Of a stretch of DNA of 20,696 bases, positions 1-9,735 are shown one piece after another (position 1 is the first letter of the stretch; the number at the start of each line of letters is the position of its first letter). Below the pieces are notes generated by a model that did not search any database, was not told the DNA's origin, and saw only the letters and a list, made by a program, of their open reading frames with translations. The stretch spans positions 1-20,696 of the forward strand of contig JAIPMN010002619.1 in the NCBI GenBank assembly GCA_020650975.1, written 5' to 3'. Origin of the DNA: Apostichopus californicus. Its lineage: Eukaryota > Echinodermata > Holothuroidea > Aspidochirotida > Stichopodidae. The position numbers and the translations under genes were made by a program.

Positions 1-360
1 AAAAAAAAAAACTCGATTTAGGTACACTTGAGCTACAATGGGTGACCATTACAGTATCTGATTTTCTAGCATAATTGCAGCCAATGTTGATGACTTTTGA
101 ATATGAAGTTGTCAGTACTGTACAATGCATCTGTATATACGAGAACACAGAAATATCTGAAGTTACGTATATTGCAAAATTGTGGCCATTTCAGCATTTA
201 TATCTAGCAGACTAGCCATCTTGGAACATTTGACTTTAAAACAGCTCCGAATGCAAACTGTTCAAGAAGAAACATGTGTCTATAGGTAAAAGAAAAACAA
301 AAGTTGATTTGTCATTACCAGATGTCATATGTTAATTACATTTCAAACTCTTGTGTGCAG
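1..360. other. AT-rich non-coding flank, nothing recognised
   Basis: I see no coding region, RNA gene or repeat family here. The window opens with a short run of A. The last ~20 bases before 360 could serve as a weak 3' splice site (TTGTGTGCAG at 351-360) for the candidate exon that follows, but the pyrimidine tract is poor. Confidence 0.6.
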
Positions 361-434
361 CAGTGAGTATCCGTGATGGTATTGATTCAGGCTATGAGCA
401 AAGGGGAAGTCCTGCTTCTAAATGTCAGAATTGA
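361..434 (+). CDS. Possible terminal coding exon of an unknown upstream gene
   Basis: After the acceptor-like CAG at 358-360 (a second CAG ends at 363), one frame reads AGT ATC CGT GAT from 366 and ends at TGA 432-434. It gives 22 residues of polar, coding-like composition that include DGIDSGYEQRGSPASK. An AATAAA lies about 530 bases downstream at 966-971, which would suit a short 3' UTR. I do not recognise the peptide. A 22-codon open stretch is not significant alone, and another frame (ATG at 373) is also open for 68 codons. Treat this as a hypothesis: it would be the last exon of a plus-strand gene lying mostly outside the window. Confidence 0.18.
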
Positions 435-2650
435 GATCTCAAGAACGGAGTTTGATGACACCTCGGACAGTTCAAAGTGTCAGTACTTAACTGTGTCTCT
501 GCCTATGAAAAATGTAAATGTTAATGACCTCAGTCACTTCAAATGGCATTCCCCAGTGGAACTAACAACGCAATATTAGTTAGGTAATGTTGGGGAATTC
601 CGAGTTTCACTTCCTGCATGTTAAAAGTATGTCATTTAATATCACATGCTGTGACAGTAATCTGTACTTGGATTCCGTCCAAGTATGTGAGAACATTGTT
701 ATGTTCTGCAATAACAAGCAGGCTTGGTTCGTGTTGCTGCTGTGTGCTGCCTTCTATAGGATACCTCAGGGTCCTTTTCCAAAAAATCAGATGTTAGATA
801 GTATTACTATGCGGCTTTTGCAAACCCCACAGTTACCTGTTCATACTGTAGTACTGTACAGCACATGGGCTTTACAGCATATTGAACCTTCCTAGCTTAC
901 AGCACTAGCCCACCTAAATGTATGTTAGGTGTCAATATGCACATGCCACCACCTACACACACAGAAATAAACAAAACATGCAATTTACTGTTGGTTGTAA
1001 ATTCTTCTGAAATCTAGAGTTGCGTCCCTTCCTGCTCCCCTCTCGATCTCCTCCCCATCCCCTCCCTTTTTCCTTGTTTAGGGTTAGGGCTATACAGTAG
1101 CCCCCCTCTTGTTTGTGCTTCCTCCTGTACTAAGTATTAACCTGCACAAAAGGAGCAGTTAAATATTGGAGATATTGAATATTTCTTCTAAAAAAGTTTA
1201 ATCAGTTGAGAGTCTTTAATGCTGCAAAATATGACTAATAATTTTCAACCAATCTCCTGTATCTCAGTCCAGTTGGGAAAAATAATATTTTCAAAAGTAT
1301 CACTGAATGTAAAATTCCTACCAATCAGACACAAGTATATCCACGTATCTTGCTTGAACCAGGAAGTTGTTATGGAACAACTCCCTGCTTCAACTCTGTG
1401 AGGCTCATTGCTATAAATACTCTCCAAGCCTTGAAAGTGTTTATGTTTGCTTTGAATAGGGTAATTTCCATTCTCTACACCGACTACTCTAAAGATATTG
1501 TGTGTTTGTTTTCCTTTTTTTTTTTGCTGACTTGTTTTGGTTCAAAAATTTTGACTGAATAGAGCATCCTGTTTGTTGAATTTCATTTTCTATGAACCCT
1601 CTGTTCCTTAACTGTATATTAAAGCCCACAAGTTCCTACACGAGACTCTCTCATCAGAACAACAACAACCAATCAAGTAACAAGTTCAATACTGTATTAC
1701 AATTCTCATCCCTTAACCCAGACACAGACGTTGGTCCTCCCTCCTACAGTACACAGTAGTATTTAATATGAAACTGCTGCTTTCCTAGCCAGCCAGCCTG
1801 CATGCTTGAAGAAGCTGTCCAGGAAATGTGTTTTTTTTTTCGTAACTGGGATTTCCTCAGTGTTGCACAGATGTGACTTGTGTGGTAACAGAGTAGTGTG
1901 ACTCAGCCATTGGGAATTGTTAGGAAGAGGGAACAACAAAGGGAACCGTTGCTGGCAGTATTTCTGGAAAACTGACTAGAACAACTTCCCCACTGATGTA
2001 ATTTAGCACTGTGTTAGTGTGCGTGTGTGGGTATATATGTGTGTTTGCACAGAGACAATATATACATGCGGGTGTATATATTCAGCGCTCACATACAGAG
2101 AACTGCTGAGGTATATTGATGGAGGCTACACAAGTTAACAGGAAACAGTTGATATTTTATAGTTGTGTTGACTATTATTAAAAGCCCCAGTGACGTTCAA
2201 GTTTGGAAACTATCATTCAGTTAAATGGATTACCACTAAGCCTTGGAAACCATCTACAGATTATTTATGGTTTCCGTAAAAGGTCGGATTGAAATAGTTT
2301 CAGATATTGCACAATTTTTTGTTTGTTACCATTTTATCTTTGGTTATATTACTAGGATCTTGTTTATATAGTATTTCAAGCTGGGATTTCCTGAATTTCC
2401 TCCCTCATTCCCTTTGTACTTTCTGTTTGTTGGCTTGAAAGATTTCATGGATTTCAAATGCAGATAGTGAAGAAGTTTCTGTCTTTCATTGTTGTGTGGA
2501 TGTTGGATCAATATTGCGGAGTTAACAAGTCATTTACCATACAATAGTGTGGCAACAGATCATTGAGCTTCATTGCAATTCGATTTAAAGTTTGTTAATT
2601 TAAAAAGGGAAGTGCTCAAAGGAATTGTTTTTGAAAGAATTCTTCTGTCT
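435..2650. other. Non-coding stretch between the candidate upstream exon and nck
   Basis: No protein-coding gene is supported. Contents include C-rich pyrimidine tracts at about 1025-1075 and 1101-1110, a GT/TA-rich patch at about 2016-2045, and a TATAAATA at 1412-1419 with nothing else promoter-like around it. The nck transcription start and promoter probably lie somewhere in the 3' half of this stretch or within the first exon. I cannot place them from sequence alone. Confidence 0.5.
966..971 (+). terminator. AATAAA polyadenylation signal candidate
   Basis: A canonical AATAAA hexamer is followed within 30 bases by a GT-rich patch (TGTTGGTTGT). It would suit the end of the transcript proposed to finish coding at 434. 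AATAAA is frequent by chance in AT-rich DNA, so confidence rests on that exon being real. Confidence 0.2.
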
Positions 2651-2658
2651 GAGAAACT

Positions 2659-2674
2659 ATGAGGATGAAAACAG
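2659..2674 (+). CDS. nck: 5' exon end of nck with alternative in-frame start codons
   Basis: A consensus splice donor (ACAG|GTAAGT, cut after 2674) ends an exon that contains ATG at 2659 and ATG at 2665. Joined to the acceptor at 7047/7048, the last base of this exon and AG at 7048-7049 form a GAG codon. Translation would then run M-R-M-K-T-E into M-T-N-D-P of the SH3 exon without a frame change. A TGA at 2650-2652 closes the frame just upstream, so the extension is at most six residues. Both ATGs have A at -3. In known Nck proteins the start aligns with the downstream ATG at 7050, so this exon may be mostly 5' UTR with the six codons used or skipped. The 5' end of the exon is not visible. 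The donor and frame match are seen; use of these ATGs is inferred. Confidence 0.5.
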
Positions 2675-3724
2675 GTAAGTAGTTAAGCCAATTAATTTGT
2701 ATACACTGGAAAGGAAATGTTGAAATGTTTGTATTGTGTTATGCTGTATAAAGTCTTGAAGCAACTTTCAGTATTTTATAAGATTTGAAGATTTTTTTAT
2801 ATATTTATTTCAAACACAAAAGACGTTAGTACTCATTTTACAGTGTTTTTAAGTTAAAAAGGCTTATAGTCTACAGTAGTCTGTAATAGATGTGTGATAT
2901 GTACAGTGCAATTTACATGATGCAACTTAGGCAGTTTATACACATTGTCACCTTATAGGGACACAAAACAGTGGACAAGGAGTTACAGACATAAAAATCA
3001 CTAACTATGTGATAAGAATATACATTGATAATGTCACAGACTGTAGTCACATGCACTTTGGTGTCCGGGTTTAATGATATTCAGTTCATTTTGCATCATA
3101 GTTCCAAAGTTTCTGTTAAAATGTCCTCTGGTGACCAGCTGAAAGTCTTCCTGGGGAGGACTACGTAATTAATCTGCTTCAAAAGTTGGATTCCAGCTAT
3201 GTGCAGTAAAACTAGAGAATTTCACAGGGTTTTGGAGGTTTTGGTAAATTGCGTCTGTCTGGCACAGTCGTGAATCAGTCTATCAGTGTCTCACCTCCCG
3301 CAGTGGTAAAACAACACATTATTATCCAGGGATGGCCACGGTTGACAGCTCTGCGTTCGGGTTGAAAAGTTACAATCTGTCGGTACCGTGCCTAGTACTG
3401 TGTACGTACATGAAGCTTTGGTTTAATGAATGCAAAGTACAGTTCCTGAATACGAACGGCTGACAATTTTGTCTCCTTAGCCGACAGTATCAATATGGCA
3501 TCTGGAGATGTGAAATTGTGGATAATGCTTTTAAACTGAAATTTTACGATGATTTACATCTCTCTTCTCTAACAGTTAGAGCTGTCTCCAGTTTAGTTTT
3601 ATGCACTTTCCACATCTTCTTTTAAACATGTATTAGCTTGGCTCAAATTTTTTTTCAGTCTTGGACTAAGCATCTCTATAGTACAGTATGTACAATATGG
3701 AGTAACAATACGTTTACCTCACTT

Positions 3725-3881
3725 ACCTGTTGCCTCACAACCTCAGCACTCTTGAGTACAACAGAGTATACATAACGTGCCTAGAGGGGAACTGGTAACC
3801 TTGTTAGCTCACTGTACATAGTGTACGCTTTCTATGACCGGTATGGTAGATCAAGAGTACTGAGGCTGTGAGGAGACAGGT
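3725..3881. repeat. Fold-back (inverted repeat) element
   Basis: The arms 3725-3755 and 3851-3881 are inverted copies. 27 of 31 positions pair by my hand alignment, with a 95-base spacer. The left arm begins ACCTGTTGCCTCAC and the right arm ends GTGAGGAGACAGGT. Related words recur near 8313-8360 and 12729-12775, so this looks like a dispersed fold-back family of the MITE type. No target-site duplication was clear, and no coding capacity fits in the loop. The RNA would form a long imperfect hairpin. Confidence 0.6.
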
Positions 3882-4983
3882 TAGGGAGGAAACAAAGTTA
3901 AGCATCTAGTGTCTTAAGGACGATTGATTTTTGGTTGGAATGAGAGGCTGCTGCTCATGATGAGTAAATGGTTACATCATGGTCAGCCTTTGGTACTGTC
4001 ACAGTCATACAGTACAAAGTTACAAACTCATCCCCATCGTAGCTTTAAACCTCAAATGTATGCAGCTACGGTAAATGGGTTTCATAACTTACAGTACGTC
4101 TGAACATTGCCCATTGATCAACACCAGGAAAAACCCATACTCATAATGCTCTCCTGTGGGATAAATGCATACATAGGACGTGCATTCTACAGTATCATGG
4201 GAATGAACTTTCTATGTAATATATACTTAACTTTATTTCCTTAAAATAGAGTCTAACTTTAATAATTTGGTGTAGATCTATGAATATCAAATTTCACAAT
4301 TCGGCTCATTTGTTTTACTAATAGCATGTGGTAGGTCGCGCCACACACCCAAGCAATTAGAAGCATATAATTATGTGATTGCAACACAGTGTCAACGAGA
4401 CTGGAATTTCCCCGCCCACATAACAGGAAAGAAGATACATGAACGCAATGCTCTGTGACAGTTATTTCTGGCATTTTTGTAAAGTTCAATATTTTCAAAT
4501 GAATAGAGAAATTATGCTGGTAGCACTGTACTGTACATAGCGCTGTTGTTTATGACTGTACTTATTTTCTTCAATATCACAGGGATAGGTCTGCATACAC
4601 GTACTACAGGACTGTATAGGCTACATAGCTTGATAATTCTTGCACAGTTCTAATGCACATCTGATCAAGTATCTGATCTGTCAAGTATTTTTCTTTAAAA
4701 ATTATGTTTTTGGAAAAGTTTGTGTGTACTCTTTGATTCTAAAGTCCCTCATCGTTGCAGTTTGTTTAGCCTTACACATCAATTTTTTTTTTTTTTTCAG
4801 ACTTTGATTGCACTTGTACTCAAAAATTGATCTTAATTGAAACTGATCGATAGTTATGTGAGAATGTGTCTAAATGATGAAATTTAATTTAGAATGACTG
4901 AATAATTGAATTTATTTCATGTCAAAACAAAAAGGTTGTGGTGTCATCCAGTAGTTTTATATGTTGCCATCTTAGTTTACTAT

Positions 4984-4996
4984 AGGTCATAGGTCA
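4984..4996 (+). promoter_or_regulatory. Perfect DR1 nuclear-receptor-type site
   Basis: Two exact AGGTCA half-sites stand in direct repeat with a one-base spacer (T at 4990). DR1 elements of this form are bound by RXR heterodimers, HNF4 and COUP-TF class receptors in animals. The site lies in nck intron 1, about 2.3 kb downstream of the proposed first exon, where an enhancer could sit. Binding is inferred from motif only. Confidence 0.35.
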
Positions 4997-5949
4997 TGTA
5001 GGTTGTTGTGAAGTTGGATGAACACACTCAATTTTACTTCACTCCTCTCTTACATGTCTCTATTCTACTTTATATGCATCTAATCTACCTTAAAAGACAC
5101 ACTAATCCAACTATCATATAGCTTAAATATGACACCTTCCTACAACAGCCAAGAATTATCTTGATCCATTTGGCAGATAATATCCTTGCTGAAAAGTAGT
5201 GTTTCGTAAGCTGTTATTTTGTAAATAATCTGTGATGTCATCGTGCCACCAGGATCTGAGACGTTTCACTTTCCTTTTGTTTTTCTTTTGACGTAATTTC
5301 AAGGGCGAAAGTTAATGTTCAACGTTGACACTGAGGAAACCAAATGACGCCCATCGTTGGGTCATATCAAGAGCTTTGCTAATTATAGATTTACAGTACT
5401 CAGCATTTGCAAAATCCATCTCCACTAATGGAAAATGTTATACATACATTGTAATAAATAAGGACAAAAATTGAGGCCCATGTGACTCGATGATGTCGCA
5501 ATTAGACTTGATCAAGTCTTCTGCCTTATTTACATAAAAAAAGCATTAAATCTGTAATATCTCCCAAATGGGAATTTGCTTTATTTTAGCTTTCTAGGGA
5601 AGTTGTTCACGACAGTGTATCTCAGTCGCAATACTGCAGATCAATGACGATGATAGGGTTTGTGTCTCCTGAAGTCGTGAACAACTAATTCAAACTGAAT
5701 AACATGCAAACTTGTCCGTCCGTCCGTCAGACATGTGTTTGTTTCTGTTCAGCGAAGCCAATAGTGCCACATCCTGTAATAGGCCTACTGTATGTGCACA
5801 ATGTGTAGATATATACGCATGAACAGTCATGTACATATACACTGTGCTGTTCAAGATCTGTTCAGAGACCTGTAGTCAGTTTTAACATGTATGCAAAATT
5901 TGATAATTTGCATAATTTTGGAGCTATTGCATAATCATGATCCAGCTAC

Positions 5950-5975
5950 ATATACTGTATATATATACAGTATAT
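5950..5975. repeat. 26-bp perfect palindrome, AT-rich
   Basis: The sequence is self-complementary over 26 bases, centred between 5962 and 5963, with CTGTATAT/ATATACAG at its core. It can form a cruciform or hairpin. The flanking DNA carries further CTGTA/TACAG words, so it probably arose from local simple-sequence evolution rather than as a protein site. Confidence 0.7.
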
Positions 5976-6338
5976 AGGACATTGCTTCTTGTGACTTGGT
6001 TAACTCGACAAGAATTTTTATTTTTTTTTGTATTCTGTACAGTATACAGTATGTGTGGAAGTAACCTTACAGTAAGTCTGTGACTTCAGTGATTAGTAAG
6101 AAAACTGTATGTACAGTTAGTCTTATGTTGACTATTACAGTACATGTGTGTGCATCATATATCGCAGTACTTGTATCACATTGTTTCCATCAATGTTCCA
6201 ACTTGATTGAAAACACTTGTTTATTTGTAAAAGAATGAATGCACAATTTTTTTATTTTTTTTTATACAAATAATGGTCTTTTAACAATATATATACGTAT
6301 AAATACCATTGTATCTATCCTACTGTTAGCTCCCATAT

Positions 6339-6364
6339 CCCTCTCATCCCCCTCCCCCTTCCCC
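6339..6364 (-). other. G-quadruplex motif on the minus strand
   Basis: Four C-runs on the plus strand (6339-6341, 6348-6352, 6354-6358, 6361-6364) are separated by 6, 1 and 2 bases. This fits the G3+N1-7 quadruplex rule on the complementary strand. It lies in intron 1, about 690 bases before the main coding exon. Because the G-rich strand is the transcription template, any structure would form in DNA, not in the nck pre-mRNA. Confidence 0.4.
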
Positions 6365-7049
6365 TCTCAGTAGCCTTCCTTATCCCTCTTTAGTGTTTAC
6401 CCATTCATCCCACAGCATTGTTACTGTAAGTGACAAAAAGATGTCATGTGGCATTTGTTCACCTGCTACAGTACCTATTTGCTACTGCACTGCTCAGAGA
6501 AAGTTGAAGTTGCATTCAGTAACTGCAAACAGTAGTTGTAGTCTGATGGAAGAGATACATGGTTAACTTATTAGCTTCAAGATGACTCTAACATGGTGAA
6601 GCCCCATCTATCATATATGTTCATTTGAACAAAGATTTATATAGTATTAAAAGTGAATTCTGACCACAGTTAGGAGTCAGGATTATCCCAAATGGTGGAC
6701 AGACAGTGGACGCAAGGGTGTAGTGATCGGTCACTCAGAATCGTAGAATGGGTAACCAGACCTGTACCATACCTATACCACATACTGTACTGTGAACTTG
6801 TTACATACAAGTTACATACATACAACTACAGTATTGCTTTGTAAATACTCAAACCCATGTAATTTTGGGACATTCCTCCCGATTTCCAAATTTGAGAATG
6901 GTTTTGAATTGATTAATCATTTTTTTTTTATCAATTTGATCAATCATGTTCAAGTGAATTTCATAGACTTTTTCTGTACGCTAGTATTTTTAATGATTCT
7001 ATGAGTTGATTTGATCTTATTTTTCTTCTCTTCTTTCTTTTTCTCAGAG

Positions 7050-7979
7050 ATGACAAATGATCCGGTATATGTGGTGGCCAAGTGGGATTATACTGCCAAG
7101 CAAGATGAGGAGCTCACGATCAAGAAGAACGAACGCTTGGAACTTACAGACGACAGCCGCTCCTGGTGGAAGGTCAAGAAGACCAGCGGCGATCGGGAGA
7201 TGGGCTACGTCCCTTCCAATTACGTTAAAAGGGAGAAGCTCGGGTTTATCGGTAAAATTAGGCAAAAGACAAAGCCGCATAAAACATCCGTCACGAACGC
7301 TCCGGATCCGGTCCAAGTCCAACGTCACCAGTCGCCACAAAACACAGACGTGGTCTCGTCGCCTAAGATAGCAGTCGTCAAGTTCAAATACGAACCCCAG
7401 CAGGAGGACGAACTGGCCTTAAATAAAGGCGACAAGGTGATCGTGATAGAGAAATGTACGGACGGATGGTGGAAGGGCGAGGTGAGCGGGAAGTCGGGCT
7501 GGTTCCCATCAAACTATGTAAGTGAGGATCTCGATAGGTCCAGCGCCAGTTCCAAAGGCGAGGATGTTTCCTCGTCAGTGTCCTCGGGGGAGGACTTCCT
7601 TCGCGGCGTGATGACCCTGTACCCGTTCCAGGGTCGTAACAGTGAAGAGTTGAACTTTGACCAGGGTGAAAGGTTGGACATAATAGAATTCCCTGACAAT
7701 GACCCCGAGTGGTGGCGGGCAAGAAACAAGGAGGGTAGGGTGGGGCTTGTGCCCCGGAACTATGTGCAAGTGATCACGGACGCCATACCGGTCTATTCAC
7801 ATTTACCGTATAGCAATGGAGACAACGGTGTGGTGGATGGGGATAACCAGATGGACAGCTCCAGGGAAGACCTATCAGGGAAGGAGTGGTTCCACGGAAA
7901 GTTGTCAAGGGCGCAGTCCGAGAGCGTCCTACAAAGTGCGGTGGAAGGTAACTTCTTAGTCCGGGAGAGTGAGGCCTTT
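7050..7979 (+). CDS. nck: nck exon: SH3-1, SH3-2, SH3-3 and first third of SH2
   Basis: This exon encodes residues 1-310 of an Nck adaptor, a cytoplasmic protein that links phosphotyrosine sites to proline-rich partners such as WASP-family actin regulators. SH3-1 is about residues 5-60 (ALYDY-like AKWDY at 10-14, WW 39-40, PSNY 55-58). SH3-2 is about 106-158 (KFKY 111-114, WW 140-141, PSNY 153-156). SH3-3 is about 186-241 (TLYPF 189-193, WW 221-222, PRNY 235-238). The SH2 domain opens at W280 and includes R287 and the FLVRES loop at 302-307 with the phosphate-binding Arg305. A basic linker (about 69-80, [13 protein letters not shown]) matches the place of the Nck linker motif reported to contact SH3-2. 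The ATG at 7050 aligns with the start of known family members. The exon begins at 7048 after TTTTTCTCAG and ends in phase 0 at a GTAAGT donor (7980). If the intron is retained, translation adds 13 residues and stops by 8021, losing most of SH2. Confidence 0.96.
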
Positions 7980-8474
7980 GTAAGTATTTTGTGGTATTTT
8001 CTCACTGAATATGTACAGTAAATATATATGGAAATGCATTTTGCTTTTAAAATGATGACCTAAGAAAATGAAATTCCAAACAAGCGGTTAAGATGGTTAA
8101 GATAGTTTAAATAGTTAGCAAATTTTATGTGCCACTGTATTTGCTTCATTTGTGTAATTTGTGATATTTACATGTCCAACTCCTTTGTTACAGTGTTTAA
8201 AATATCTCTCTTGCCTTTATAGAGGTTTAAAGGTAGCGCAGCGTACCCTATATTGGGCAAATGCCGAGGTCTATTTTCATGAAACAAATCACCGCATGGT
8301 AAAGTTGGAGTTTACATCGCTCCCCTCTCACTTACCTGTCTCATACAACATCTGCACTTTTCCCATCTACCTACGTAAGCTACGGGACTGGAAATGTTGT
8401 AGTGTTCACTGCACCCTCTATTCCATACTTCCCGGAACACATACCCAGTCATTTTCTAGACTAGTGCCAGTGTA

Positions 8475-8978
8475 AGTAGTGCACAGTGTACAGTGTACAT
8501 TGCACAGTGTGCAGTGCACAGTGTACAGTGCACAGTGTACAGTGCCCAGTGTGCAGTGTACAGTGTACAGTGTACAGTGCCCAGTGTGCAGTGTACAGTG
8601 TACAGTGCCCAGTGTGCAGTGCACAGTGCCCAGTGTGCAGTGTACAGTGTACAGTGCCCAGTGTGTAGTGCACAGTGCTAGGTGTACAGTGCCCAGTGTG
8701 CAGTGTACAGTGTACAGTGCCCAGTGTGCAGTGTACAGTGTACAGTGCCCAGTGTGCAGTGTACAGTGCTAGGTGTACTGTGTACAGTGTGTAGTGTGCA
8801 GTGCACAGTTTGTAGTGCACAGTGCACAGTGTACATTGTACAGTGTGCAGTGTACAGTGCACAGTGTGCAGCGTACAGTGCACAGTATACAGTGTGTAGT
8901 GCACAGTGTACATTGCACAGTGTACAGTGCACAGTGTTAAGTGCACAGTGTACATTGCACAGTGAACATTGCACAGTA
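8475..8978. repeat. Heptanucleotide array, 72 units of NNCAGTG
   Basis: The unit is 7 bases, two variable bases then CAGTG. The commonest forms are TACAGTG, CACAGTG, TGCAGTG and CCCAGTG, with occasional TGTAGTG, CTAGGTG and TACATTG. Unit ends fall every 7 bases from 8481 to 8978 with no insertion or deletion. In the centre (about 8540-8770) the units show a higher-order period of four (28 bases), with variable dinucleotides in the order CC, TG, TA, TA. Seven is not a multiple of three, so three units make a 21-base reading cycle. Because few units contain stops, several frames stay open on both strands, including 164 codons on the minus strand. These Cys/Val/Tyr-rich or His/Thr/Cys-rich open frames are consequences of the repeat, not genes. 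The array sits in nck intron 2, about 500 bases after the large exon. Confidence 0.93.
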
Positions 8979-9735
8979 TGCATATCTCTTTTCATGAAAA
9001 TGACATTAGTTTACAACGTACTGAAACTTAAACTGTAGGAGAGCATTTAGGAAAACTGTCCTTGAGTCTTGCCGACTGTTAATAACTTACTCCATGGGTT
9101 GTTGATTTATTCCCACCAAAGAAATGGAAAGACTGTTAAAGTACTTCCTCAATCTTTCAATAAGTTTGGGTATTATGATATATATTACAACCATCTATTA
9201 AATATTACTTTCTTGTTTGTTTTAGAAATACAAAAAGCCTTAGTTAATGAAAGTCTGTTTACTTTGAACACTCAGAACAGTGTACATGGTGAAAGTACTG
9301 CAGATTATATATGAAAGACGAAGGTGTATACATTAACGCTTGGCTGATCAACTTTTTGGGAAGTGCCTATCTGCTTGTTATAACCCCAAATAGAAAGTTA
9401 CAGTACCCGAATTCCTGTAAGTTACACTTTGGAGAGTATTATGGACACCGTGTTTCCAGAATACCAGGATGTACAGTACCGTACTTTGTACATCAACAGG
9501 AATCCAGGATGCTCTCCCAGCGTAATATCAACTACAATACTACCTTGAAATAACATGTACAATATGTACACACACTCAGAGATAACATTGTCAATGAGGG
9601 GGGGGGGCGGTTTTTAAGGTGCACAGGATTTCCTCTGGTATATTGTAAGTTTCAACTTCATATGATCCAATCCTCAATTCACAGACGGTAGTTGAATTGC
9701 ACATCAACATAAGAGGCGATAACATGGGTAACGAT

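Larger units (their letters stand above)
2675..7047 (+). other. nck: nck intron 1
   Basis: This intron runs from the GTAAGT donor at 2675 to an acceptor at 7046-7047, which follows a long pyrimidine tract (about 7012-7045, ending TTTTTCTCAG). It is about 4.4 kb, AT-rich and without a supported gene. It holds a fold-back repeat (3725-3881), a DR1 site (4984-4996), a 26-bp palindrome (5950-5975), a C-rich tract with G-quadruplex potential on the minus strand (6339-6364) and many GTACTGTAC/GTACAGTAC-like words. The 5' boundary depends on the proposed first exon. The 3' boundary is well supported by the SH3 coding sequence. Confidence 0.6.

Noticed and set aside
1078-1089. Two TTAGGG units, telomere-like
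   Set aside because: Only two copies, inside a pyrimidine-rich region. Two units occur easily by chance, and no longer array is present.
1412-1419. TATAAATA as a TATA box
   Set aside because: It lies over 1.2 kb from the first supported exon with no other promoter signal. Such words are common in AT-rich DNA.
4783-4857. Strong acceptor-like T15-CAG with a GTGAGA downstream, possible cassette exon
   Set aside because: The frame after CAG closes quickly, and T-runs ending in CAG also occur near 3650 and 15715. With no coding support it is not called.
7011-7049. Start codon at 7011 extending the SH3 exon upstream
   Set aside because: The extra residues are translated from the intron's pyrimidine tract (Phe/Ser-rich) ahead of the CAG acceptor at 7047. 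The Nck start aligns with ATG 7050.
7044-8005. Several minus-strand and alternative-frame open frames over the SH3 exon
   Set aside because: They are shadows of the nck coding exon, which is fully explained on the plus strand by three SH3 domains and an SH2 start.
8479-9038. Plus-strand Cys/Val/Gln-rich open frames
   Set aside because: They come from the heptamer array. The peptide only restates the DNA repeat in 21-base cycles.
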